The notes beneath the pieces were generated by a model that saw only the letters and a list, made by a program, of their open reading frames with translations, was not told where the DNA came from and did no database searches. 64,000 nucleotides of DNA from Pseudonocardia sp. CNS-004 (GTDB taxonomy: Bacteria; Actinomycetota; Actinomycetes; Mycobacteriales; Pseudonocardiaceae): assembly GCA_001942185.1 (NCBI GenBank), contig MKJV01000081.1:1-64000 (forward strand), written 5' to 3'. Position 1 is the stretch's first letter, and every line of letters begins with the position of its first letter. Shown here piece by piece: positions 36,712 to 44,677 of the stretch. Both the position numbers and the translations under genes were made by a program.

Positions 36712-37772
36712 CGATCTCCCCCGCTCAGCTCGGCCGCGAGCTGCGCCGCCTGTTCGCGCAGCTGCGGCGTCGGCGTGGAGTACACGTGGGCGAACAGCTC
36801 CGCAGGGTCGAGCGCGTTGTCCTGGCTCATCCCGGCGCGGACGTGGGCGGCCATCTCCTCGGCGGCGCCTGCGAAATCGGCCTCCAGTTCCGGCGTGAGC
36901 GCACCGGTGGAGGTGAGGTGTACGCGCAGCCGCAGCAGCGGGTCGCGCAGGCGCCACCGCTGCACCTCCTCGTCGTCGCGGTAGCGGCTCGGATCGTCGG
37001 CGTTGGTGTGCGCCTGGATCCGGTAGGTATCGGCCTCCACCAGCGAGGGCCCGTCGCCGCGGCGGGCGCGGGCGACGGCCTCCGTCAGCACCACGGTGAG
37101 CGCCGCGAGGTCGTTGCCGTCCACCCGGACACCCGGCACGCCGTAGCCCACCCCCTTCGCGGCGAGCGACTCCGCCGCCGACTGCCGCGACAGCGGCACC
37201 GAGATCGCGTACTTGTTGTTCTGCACCAGGAACACCACCGGCGCCGCGAAGACCGCGGCGAAGTTGAGGGCCTCGTGGAAATCGCCCTCGCTGGTGGCGC
37301 CGTCCCCGCAGAGCGCCATGACCACCGTGTCCTCGCCCTTGAGCCGGGCCGCGTGCCCGACCCCCACCGCGTGGGGCAGCTGGGTGGCCAGCGGTGTGGC
37401 CTGCGGGGCGACCCGGGTGGCGATCGGGTCGTAGCCGCAGTGCCACTCGCCGCGCAGCATCACGAGCACGTCGAGCGGGTCCACCCCGCGGGCCGCGATC
37501 GCGGCGACGTCACGGTATGTGGGGAAGAGCCAGTCGGTCTCCTCCAGCACGGCGGCGGCCGCCACCTGGCAGGCCTCCTGCCCGTGCGACGACGGGTACA
37601 CGGCCAGGCGTCCCTGCCGGACCAGCGCTCCCGCCTGCTCGTTGAGGCGCCGGGCGAGCACGAGCGCCCGGTAGCCGTCGAGCAGCACCTCCGGGGCCGG
37701 CAGCCCGTGCCCGACGACCGCGCCCGTCTCGTCGATCAGCCGCTCCACCCTGGCCACCTCCCGGGAAGACAT
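36708..37772 (-). CDS. bkdA: 2-oxoacid dehydrogenase E1 alpha subunit
   Basis: 354 residues; thiamine-diphosphate enzyme that decarboxylates the 2-oxoacid. Motifs: SSHGQEACQVAAAAVLEETD, FPTYRDVAAIAARGVDPLDV, LPHAVGVGHAARLKGED, the TPP/Mg motif GDGATSEGDFHEALNFAAV ending in VQNN, and phosphorylation-loop-like TYRIQAHTNADDPSRYRDD. ATG at 37772; a GTG at 37799 is an alternative. First gene of the operon, divergent from an Lrp-type regulator. Stop overlaps a MIRU-like spacer that leads into E1beta. Confidence 0.9.
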   Translation of the reverse strand: MSSREVARVERLIDETGAVVGHGLPAPEVLLDGYRALVLARRLNEQAGALVRQGRLAVYPSSHGQEACQVAAAAVLEETDWLFPTYRDVAAIAARGVDPLDVLVMLRGEWHCGYDPIATRVAPQATPLATQLPHAVGVGHAARLKGEDTVVMALCGDGATSEGDFHEALNFAAVFAAPVVFLVQNNKYAISVPLSRQSAAESLAAKGVGYGVPGVRVDGNDLAALTVVLTEAVARARRGDGPSLVEADTYRIQAHTNADDPSRYRDDEEVQRWRLRDPLLRLRVHLTSTGALTPELEADFAGAAEEMAAHVRAGMSQDNALDPAELFAHVYSTPTPQLREQAAQLAAELSGGDR

Positions 37773-37792
37773 TCGGACCAAAGTGTCCGGCC

Positions 37793-37823
37793 CCGGCACT
37801 ACAGATCACCAGACGAGTGCCGG
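37793..37823. promoter_or_regulatory. Inverted repeat CCGGCACT-N15-AGTGCCGG in the bkd/lrp divergent promoter
   Basis: Perfect 8-nt arms 15 nt apart, 21 nt upstream of the E1alpha ATG and 84 nt upstream of the Lrp start. A candidate site for the divergent Lrp protein, inferred from symmetry and position. Confidence 0.35.
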
Positions 37824-37907
37824 AGATCGAGACGAACTGTCGCTACGCTCGGACTCGACGAGCCGATCGACCGGGATCGGCCCTTTCTGCGGGTGGTGGC
37901 GAGACAG

Positions 37908-38372
37908 GTGGCCGTACAGCTGGACGACATCGACCGCGGCATCATCGACGCGCTCCGCCGCGACGGCAGGCTGTCGGTCCGCGCCCTCGCCGAGGAGGTC
38001 CGCATCTCCCGTGCCAACGCCTACACCCGCCTCGAACGGCTGACCTCCTCCGGCGCGATCACCGGCTTCACCGCCACCGTCGACCCGGCCGCGATCGGCC
38101 TCGGCACCTCCGCCTACGTCATGCTCACCGTGCGGCAGAACTCCTGGCGCGAGCTCAGGACCCGGCTGCAGGCCATCCCCGAAGTGCGCCACATGGCGCT
38201 GCTGGGCGGCGAGTTCGACGTGATCCTCCTGGTGCGGGCCGCCGACAACACCGCCCTGCGCGAGGTCGTGCTGAACGAGCTGCAGGCCATCCCCGAGGTG
38301 ATCGCCACCCGCACCTCGCTGGTGTTCGAGGACGTGGAGAACGGCGTCGCCGCAGCACCACCAGGCCGATAG
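37908..38372 (+). CDS. Lrp/AsnC-family transcriptional regulator (BkdR-like)
   Basis: 154 residues. N-terminal helix-turn-helix LDDIDRGIIDALRRDGRLSV, ALAEEVRISRANAYTRLERL, GAITGFTATVDPAAIG; C-terminal RAM effector domain with VMLTVRQNSWRELRTRLQAI, VRHMALLGGEFDVILLV and VLNELQAIPEVIATRTSLVF. The GTG at 37908 gives the usual short lead-in (AVQLDDID); a GTG at 37893 is possible. Divergence from the branched-chain dehydrogenase operon is the classic BkdR layout, with branched-chain amino acids as probable effectors. Confidence 0.87.
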   Translation: MAVQLDDIDRGIIDALRRDGRLSVRALAEEVRISRANAYTRLERLTSSGAITGFTATVDPAAIGLGTSAYVMLTVRQNSWRELRTRLQAIPEVRHMALLGGEFDVILLVRAADNTALREVVLNELQAIPEVIATRTSLVFEDVENGVAAAPPGR

Positions 38373-38382
38373 CGTCGAATCG

Positions 38383-39131
38383 GTGAGGTCGTACGAGGAA
38401 CTGGTGGCCGAGGCACTCGCCGCGCCCTTCGAGGGCTGGGACTTCAGCTGGTTGCAGGGCCGCTCCCACCAGGTCGAACCGACCTGGTCCTACGAGGGGC
38501 GCGCGCGGCAGCTCATCGCCGGTGCGACGAGCCTGCTGGACGTGTGCACCGGCGGCGGCGAGCTGTTGGCGAGCCTCGCGCCCCTTCCCGCGCACACCGT
38601 CGCCACCGAGAGCTGGGATCCGAACGTTCCGCTCGCCCGCGCTCGCCTCGGCCCGCTGGGCGTCGCGGTGCGGGTGCCGGACGGCGACCAGCTGCCCGCA
38701 GGCGACGCCGAGTTCGACCTCGTCCTCAACCGCCACGGCGCCGCCTCGGCCGCGGAGATCTCCCGGGTGCTCCGCCCGGGCGGCACCTACCTGGAACAAG
38801 GCGTCGGCCGGGACAACTGCGCCGACCTGAACCAGGCGCTGGGTGCGCCCGCGGCGGGTACGCACCGACCTCCACCCCGGCCGCCACGAGCGAGTCCGTG
38901 CGGGCCGCGGGCCTGGAGGTCGTCGACCTCCGCGAGGAGACGCCCGAGCACGTCATCCGCGACATCGGCGCGCTCGTCTACTACCTGAGAGCTGTGGCGT
39001 GGCAGGTGCCGGACTTCGACGTCCGCCGCTACGACCGGCGGCTGCGGGCACTCGACGCGACGATCCGGTCCGACGGGCCGCTGCGGTTCCACGACCACCG
39101 CTACCTGGTGGAGGCCCGCAAGCCGCTGTGA
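38383..39131 (+). CDS. Class I SAM-dependent methyltransferase, frameshifted
   Basis: Rossmann-type methyltransferase of unknown substrate. N-terminal frame: FEGWDFSWLQGRSHQVEPTW, SAM-site ATSLLDVCTGGGELLASLA (motif I), ESWDPNVPLAR, LPAGDAEFDLVLNRHGA (motif II) and ISRVLRPGGTYLEQGVG. C-terminal frame: APTSTPAATSESVRAAGLEV, LVYYLRAVAWQVPDFDVRRY and HDHRYLVEARKPL. The break is near 38855 in a GCGCCCGCGGCGGG tract. About 249 residues once repaired. GTG start at 38383, 9 nt after GATAGC, a possible leaderless promoter. It starts 10 nt after the Lrp gene. Confidence 0.75.
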
Positions 39132-39202
39132 ACGGCCGGCAAGGTCGTACGGCGTGCGTGGACCGTCGGAGAACCGTGCGCGGTGATCCCGAGGCTGGTC
39201 CC

Positions 39203-40072
39203 ATGACCACGAAAGAGAAGCCGGTGACCGTGATCGGTCTCGGACCGATGGGCCGGGCGATGGTGCGCAAGTTCCTCGCCGCAGGCCACCCCACGACCGT
39301 CTGGAACCGCACGCCGAGCCGGGCGGACGAGCTCGTCGACGAGGGTGCCGTGCGTGCCGCGACGCCGGCGGAGGCCGTCGCCGCGAGCGAGCTGGTCGTC
39401 CTCTCGCTGACCGACTACCAGGCGATGTACGACATCCTCGGCCCCGTCGGCGACGTGCTCGCCGGCCGGGTGGTGGCCAACCTCAGCTCGGACAGCCCGC
39501 AGCGGACCCGCGAGGCCGCCGACTGGCTCGCCGAGCGGGGCGCGCAGCTGCTCGCGGGTGGGGTGATGGTGCCCGCACCGATGGTGGGGGAGGAGGGCGC
39601 GTACGTCTTCTACAGCGGGCCCCGCACGGTCTTCGACGCCCACGAGCCGACGCTGCGGGTGATCGGCCGGCCGGACTACCGCGGCGACGACCCCGCCCTG
39701 GCGCAGCTGTTCTACCAGGCGTTGCTGGCGATGTTCCTGACCGCGCTGGCGGGTGAGCTGCAGGCGGCCGCACTCGTCGCGTCGGCAGGCGTGAGCGTGA
39801 AGGAGCTCGCGCCCTACATGACGGACAACCTGAACCTGGCTGCCGCGTTCGCGGACGAGACCGCCCGGCACGTCGACGCGCGGTCCTACCCGGGCGACCT
39901 CAGCACGGCGACGATGATGGGTGCCACGGCCGACCACATCGTGGCCGCCAGCAAGGCGGCCGGCCTGGACACGACCCTGCCCGACGCGGTGAAGTCCCTC
40001 TACGACCGGGCGATCGCGAAGGGTCACGGGCGGGACAACTGGACCAGCCTGTACGAGGTGATCAAGCGGTAA
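39203..40072 (+). CDS. Imine-reductase-like NADP(H)-dependent oxidoreductase
   Basis: 289 residues of the beta-hydroxyacid-dehydrogenase/imine-reductase superfamily. NADPH site: VTVIGLGPMGRAMVRKFLAA, WNRTPSRADEL (Arg/Ser for the 2'-phosphate). Family features of imine reductases: LSLTDYQAMYDILGPV, VNLSSDSPQ-like ANLSSDSPQRTREAADW, GGVMVPAPMVGEEGAYVFYS, RVIGRPDYRGDDPALAQLFY and C-terminal GHGRDNWTSLYEVIKR. The long inter-domain helix reads YQALLAMFLTAL; many imine reductases carry an acidic catalytic residue where Ala stands here. Natural substrate unknown. ATG at 39203. Confidence 0.82.
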   Translation: MTTKEKPVTVIGLGPMGRAMVRKFLAAGHPTTVWNRTPSRADELVDEGAVRAATPAEAVAASELVVLSLTDYQAMYDILGPVGDVLAGRVVANLSSDSPQRTREAADWLAERGAQLLAGGVMVPAPMVGEEGAYVFYSGPRTVFDAHEPTLRVIGRPDYRGDDPALAQLFYQALLAMFLTALAGELQAAALVASAGVSVKELAPYMTDNLNLAAAFADETARHVDARSYPGDLSTATMMGATADHIVAASKAAGLDTTLPDAVKSLYDRAIAKGHGRDNWTSLYEVIKR

Positions 40073-40098
40073 CCGCGGAGGCGTCGAGCCGCGGTCGC

Positions 40099-40104
40099 TA
40101 CAGT
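40099..40104 (+). promoter_or_regulatory. -10 box of a probable leaderless promoter for the ion-channel gene
   Basis: TACAGT ends 7 nt before the GTG at 40112, with no ribosome-binding site in between. Confidence 0.45.
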
Positions 40105-40111
40105 CCGCCAC

Positions 40112-40942
40112 GTGATCGACTCAGTCCGGGGAGCGGCCCGCACGATCGTGGAGCACCGGCTCTTCCAGCCGACGGTGGTGGCCGTCATCTTCGTCAACGC
40201 GGTCACGCTCGGGATGGAGACCTCTCCCGCGATCGTGAGCGCCGCGGGTGGGCTGCTGCACGCCGTCGACCGGGTGGCGCTGGCGGTGTTCGTCGTCGAC
40301 CTCGCGCTGAAGCTCATCGCCTACGGCAGGCGGTTCTGGACCGACCCGTGGAACGTCTTCGACTTCCTGATCGTGGCGGTCGCGCTCGTGCCGGCCTCCG
40401 GGCCGTTCTCGGTGCTGCGGGCGTTGCGCGTGCTGCGCGCCCTTCGCCTGATCTCCATGGTGCCGAGCATGCGGCGGGTGGTCGGCGGGTTGCTCGCCGC
40501 GCTCCCGGGAATGGCGTCGATCGCGGCGCTGCTCCTGCTGATCCTCTACGTCGCCGGTGTCCTCGGCACCAACCTGTTCGGCGCTGCCGCCCCGGAATCC
40601 TTCGGCAACCTCGGCACCACCTTCTTCACGCTGTTCCAGACGATGACCGGCGAAGGCTGGCCCGACATCGCGCAGGAGGTCATGGCCGAGGTGCCGCTGG
40701 CCTGGATCTTCTTCGTCGTCTACATCCTGATCAGCTCGTTCATGGTGCTGAACCTGTTCATCGCGGTGGTCGTGAGCGCGATGGAGAGCCAGGTCGTGGC
40801 GGAGGCCCGCGCCCAGGAGGAGGAGCACGCCGCCGAGGAGCAGATGGCGAACCGGATGATCCTGGAGGAGCTCAAGCAGCTTCGCGCCGAGCTGGCCGCG
40901 CTCCGGCTGGAGCGCGTGGACGAGACCAGGCAGCTCAGCTGA
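40112..40942 (+). CDS. One-domain voltage-gated cation channel (bacterial Nav/Cav type)
   Basis: 276 residues, forming a homotetrameric channel. S1-S3 lie at about residues 18-92. S4 carries regularly spaced arginines (SVLRALRVLRALRLISM, then PSMRRVV). S5 is MASIAALLLLILYVAGVLG, and the pore loop FQTMTGEGWPDI has filter TGEGWPD in place of the usual TLESWxx. S6 is FFVVYILISSFMVLNLFIAV with the conserved Asn. The cytoplasmic tail (about 225-270, EEEHAAEEQMANRMILEELK onward) is a predicted coiled coil for tetramer assembly. The glycine-rich filter with an Asp two residues after Trp may favour Ca2+; this is inference. Confidence 0.85.
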   Translation: MIDSVRGAARTIVEHRLFQPTVVAVIFVNAVTLGMETSPAIVSAAGGLLHAVDRVALAVFVVDLALKLIAYGRRFWTDPWNVFDFLIVAVALVPASGPFSVLRALRVLRALRLISMVPSMRRVVGGLLAALPGMASIAALLLLILYVAGVLGTNLFGAAAPESFGNLGTTFFTLFQTMTGEGWPDIAQEVMAEVPLAWIFFVVYILISSFMVLNLFIAVVVSAMESQVVAEARAQEEEHAAEEQMANRMILEELKQLRAELAALRLERVDETRQLS

Positions 40943-41097
40943 CGGCCGCTCTGGCGTTGCAGCAGCAATTCGGCCGGGTGGAGGCCGGTGAGCTGCTGGA
41001 GCGCCAGATCGGCGGGCGCTGCCGGAAGCGATCGTTGACGTTCCGGGCGATCGGGAAGACCATCGGGTTTCGCACTTTCTCGACGGGGAGAAAGCCG

Positions 41098-41780
41098 ATG
41101 ATCGAGCTCGACACCGTTTCCAAGATCTATCGTTCCGGATCCATCGAGGTGCGCGCGCTCGACGCGGTGAGCCTGTCCATCGCGGAGGGCGAGTTCGTCG
41201 CGATCATGGGTGCGTCGGGGTCCGGGAAGACCACCATGATGAACGTCCTCGGGTGCATGGACCTGCCGACGTCCGGCGCCTACCGGCTCGACGGCACGGA
41301 TGTCGGCACGCTGCAGGAGAACCAGCTCGCGCAGGTGCGCAGCAGGCGGATCGGGTTCGTGTTCCAGTCCTTCAACCTGGTGCCGCGCACGACGCGTTGG
41401 CCAACGTGGAGTTGCCGCTCATCTACGCGGGTGCCCCGCACCGCAGGCGTCGTGCGCGTGCGGTGCTGGAACGGGTCGGACTGGGCGCGCGGCTGCGCCA
41501 CATGCCCAACGCGCTCTCGGGCGGTGAGCAGCAGCGGGTCGCGATCGCGCGCGCACTCGTCACCGACCCGCGGATGATCCTCGCCGACGAGCCGACCGGG
41601 AACCTCGACTCGTACGCGACGACCGAGATCATGGATCTGTTCTGCGAGCTGAACCACGAGGGGCACACGGTCGTGCTGATCACCCACGAGCGCAGCGTCG
41701 CCGCGCTGGCCAGGAGGGTGGTCAGGCTGGAGGACGGGCGGATCGTGAGCGACCGGCCGAACCCCGCGCTCGTCGCCTGA
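41098..41780 (+). CDS. MacB/LolD-type ABC transporter ATP-binding protein, frameshifted, no permease
   Basis: About 227 residues. Walker A GASGSGKTT near residue 39, DLPTSGAYRLDG, Q-loop FVFQSFNLVPR, signature NALSGGEQQRVAIARALVTD, Walker B MILADEPTGNLDS and switch His in LITHERSVAAL. This is the MacB/FtsE/LolD subgroup, which pairs with a FtsX-like permease. A frameshift near 41393 is repaired by one G (ACGACGGCGTTGGCC). ATG at 41098 with GGGGAGAAAG upstream. No permease gene lies on either side; the partner must be elsewhere or lost. Confidence 0.8.
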
Positions 41781-41953
41781 CGATCAGCATGTGAACGTGT
41801 GCGTGGTCCCCACACACGAGGCAGCCGGCATGATCGGCGAAGTTCTCGGCGCGGTGATCGGTCCGAGCAGCACACCCCGGCGAGTGACACGACACCTGTG
41901 TACGACTCGGGAAGATCATGGTGGGCGGCCGTCGGCTGCTCGGGGTTTGAAGA

Positions 41954-43233
41954 TCACCAGCGCGGGGTTCGCCTCTCGTAGGTCGGGTCGATGCGCTGCA
42001 TGTAGCCGGTGTCGTCGCGGTCGGTGATGCCGCAGGCGAGGTACTGCTCGTGGAGGGCGCCGAGGGCGTCCCGGTCGAGCTGCACGCCGAGTCCCGGGCC
42101 GGTGGGCACCGCGACGGAGCCGTTGTCGAAGGCGAGCGCGCCCGGCTCGATGACGTCCTCTCCCGCGTTCTTCCACGGCCAGTGGGTGTCGCAGGCGTAG
42201 GTGAGGTTGGGGGTGGCGGCTGCGAGGTGGGTCATCGCGGCGAGGCTGATGCCGAGGTGGCTGTTGGAGTGCATCGACAGGTCCATGCCGAACGTGCCGC
42301 AGATCCCGGCGAGCAGTGTGGAGCGGCGCAGGCCGCCCCAGAAGTGGTGGTCGGAGAGGACGACGCGCACGGCGTCCTGCCGGATGCCCGGCTCCAGGTC
42401 GGCGAAGCTGACGACGCACATGTTCGTGGCCAGTGGCATCGGCACCTGCCGGGCGACCTCGGCCATGCCCTCGATGCCGCCGGTCGGGTCCTCGAGGTAT
42501 TCCAGGACCCCGTCGAGCGCCTTCCCGACGCGCACGGAGGTGGGCACCGACCACGCGGCGTTCGGGTCGAGCCGGAGCGGGTGGTCGGGGAACGCGGCGC
42601 GCAGCGCCGTGATCGCCTCGATCTCCTCGTCGGGTTCGAAGACGCCGCCCTTCAGCTTGATGGCGGAGAAGCCGTACTCGTCGATCATCCGGCGGGCCTG
42701 CTCGACGACGCCGTCCGGGTCCAGCGCCGCGCCCCACGCGTCGGTTTCGCGGTCGGGGTGGCCCGCCCACTTGTAGAACAGGTAGGCGGAGAAGTCGACG
42801 CGGTCGCGCACCGCCCCGCCGAGCAGTGCGGAGACGGGTTGGCCGGTCGCCTTGCCCTGCACGTCGAGGCAGGCGACCTCGAACGGGGACAGGACCCGGT
42901 CCGCCGTGCTCGAGCTGGTGATCATCCCGGCGGTGCCACTCCCACTCCCACTGCCGCCTGCCGCGTCGCCGCGAGGGACTCGGCGACGGCGTGGGCGAGC
43001 CCGTTGAGGTCCCAGACGTCGATGCCGAGCACCTGGTCCGCTGCGCGGCGCACGCGGGCGAGGTGGGCGCTGTCGGCGTAGGTCTCGCCGAGGCCGGTCA
43101 GCCCGTCGTCGGTGCGGATCTCGACGATCGTGCGGATCGCGTAGGGCTCGTGGACGCCGACGGCGTTGAGCAGCGGCGGGTCCTCGAAGGCCACGGGTGT
43201 GATCTCGACTGCGGCGATGCGGTGTGCGGTCAC
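41954..43233 (-). CDS. Glucarate-dehydratase-like enolase superfamily enzyme, frameshifted
   Basis: Mandelate-racemase/enolase superfamily, about 426 residues. The N-terminal capping domain reads IAAVEITPVAFEDPPLLNAV and TDDGLTGLGETYADSAH in one frame. The barrel starts FEVACLDVQGKATGQPVSAL in the next, with the break near 42930. Catalytic features match glucarate dehydratases: KxK in FSAIKLKGGVFE, metal ligands in LDPNAAW and EYLEDPTGG, ATNMCV, Asp in VVLSDHHFWGG and His in LSMHSNSHLGIS. It would dehydrate a sugar diacid to a 4-deoxy-5-keto product. Divergent from the sugar ABC operon, so part of the same catabolic locus. Confidence 0.82.
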
Positions 43234-43273
43234 CGGCTCATTCTGACCCGCGAGATCCGTTTACACAGCGTTA

Positions 43274-43288
43274 TCAAGACGGTCTTGA
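43274..43288. promoter_or_regulatory. Perfect 15-nt palindrome TCAAGACGGTCTTGA
   Basis: Arms TCAAGAC and GTCTTGA around a central G, in the 113-nt divergent region between the glucarate-dehydratase-like gene (41 nt away) and the regulator gene (58 nt away). Best operator candidate for the winged-helix regulator next door. Confidence 0.5.
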
Positions 43289-43346
43289 CCGCTCTGGCGC
43301 GCCGTGGAACGGTACCGGGAATCTCTGAAACGAACTATTTACGAAC

Positions 43347-44677
43347 ATGGATCGTATTGGCGGTCGCATGAGGATGGTTCTCGGGCTCGTCCTGCACAGC
43401 TCGCACCAGGCACGCATGCTGGAGGCGAGCGGCACGCTCAGGGGCGTCCAGCTGGAGCTGGTCGTCTACGAGCAGGAGCGCGAGATCCGGCCCAAGGTCG
43501 AGGCGCTGTTGAAGCGCGCCCGGCTCGACGGGATCCTGCTGGGCCGCGTGCCGTACGACGCGTGCCGGGACCTGTTGCCGGCCGACCTGCCGTTCTCGAT
43601 CAACCGGTACACGGCGCTGGAACTGACGCTCACGCTCGGCCGTGCGCTGCGGCAGGGCTGGGCGCCCGCTCCGGTCAGCATCGACACGTTCGACCGGTCG
43701 GTCGTGGACGACGTCACCACCGCGCTGGGTATCGAACCGGAGCACGTGACGTGCCTGCCCTACGACGCGGAAACGTCGTACGACCGGATCGTCGACTTCC
43801 ACGAGCGCTTCCTCTCCGAGCACCCGGACGGCTTCGTCATCACGGTCCGCAGCGAGGTCACACGTGCGCTGGGGGACAAGGCCCGGATGCTCAACGTCGT
43901 GCCGCTGGAGTCCTCGGTGCGGGCCGAGGTGCACGAGCTCGTGCTGCGGATCCGGTCGCAGCGGGCCACGGAGCTGTCGTTCGCGGCCGGCATCTTCTCG
44001 GTGATCGACTTCGAGAAGGACTCCAACCTCGACCGGGCCCGCGTCGGTCTGCTGAACATGCTGCTGAACACCCCGGAGTTCGCCGACGCGTGGGTCGACA
44101 CCCGGGCAGCCGCAGCGTGGCCGTGCTGGCGCCCCGGGCGCTGTTCAACGAGGTCACCGGCAACTGGTCCGCGCTGCCGGTGCTCGGCACGGCCCAGGAG
44201 ACGCTCGGGATCCGCGTGGCGGCGGGCTTCGGGTTCGGGTCCTCGGCGCGCATGTGCGTCGTGCTGGCCGAGGCGGCGGTTGCGCACGCCGAGCAGACCG
44301 GTGCACCGTGCGGCTTCCTGATGGACGAGGACGGCCTGATGGTCGGGCCGCTCAGCGCCGGATCCACCCCGCTGCGCTTCACCTACCGCGACCACGGGCC
44401 CGATCTCGAGCGGCTGGCCCGCCGGGCCGGGCTCTCCGCCGCCACGATCTCCCGGCTCGCGGCGCTCGACCGGAACCTCGCCGGTCGGCCGCTGTCGCCG
44501 GGTGATCTCGCCGCCGCCATGCACATCACCGACCCGAGCGGGCGGCGGCTGATCCGCAAGTTGACCGCGAGTGGCCTGGCCGTGCCCCAGGGCAGCGCCC
44601 AGGCGGGCCGCAGGGGAAGACCGACCAACCTCTACCAGCTGACGATCGCCGCGGCGATCGGAGAGGACGTGCAATGA
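43347..44677 (+). CDS. Winged-helix transcriptional regulator of unfamiliar family, frameshifted
   Basis: First gene of the sugar operon, about 443 residues. The C-terminal part is a clear winged helix: LSPGDLAAAMHITDPSGRRL, IRKLTASGLAVPQ and GRRGRPTNLYQL. The first 270 residues look like a two-lobed sensor: VLHSSHQARMLEAS, RLDGILLGRVPYDACRDLLP, YDRIVDFHERFLSEHP, SFAAGIFSVIDFEKDS. It recalls PrpR-type N-terminal sensors loosely but I cannot place it. A frameshift near 44105 is repaired by one base before GSRSVAVLAPRALFNEVTG. ATG at 43347, or at 43368 (MRMVLGLVLHS). Its stop overlaps the binding-protein start (ATGA), so regulator and transporter are cotranscribed. Confidence 0.65.
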
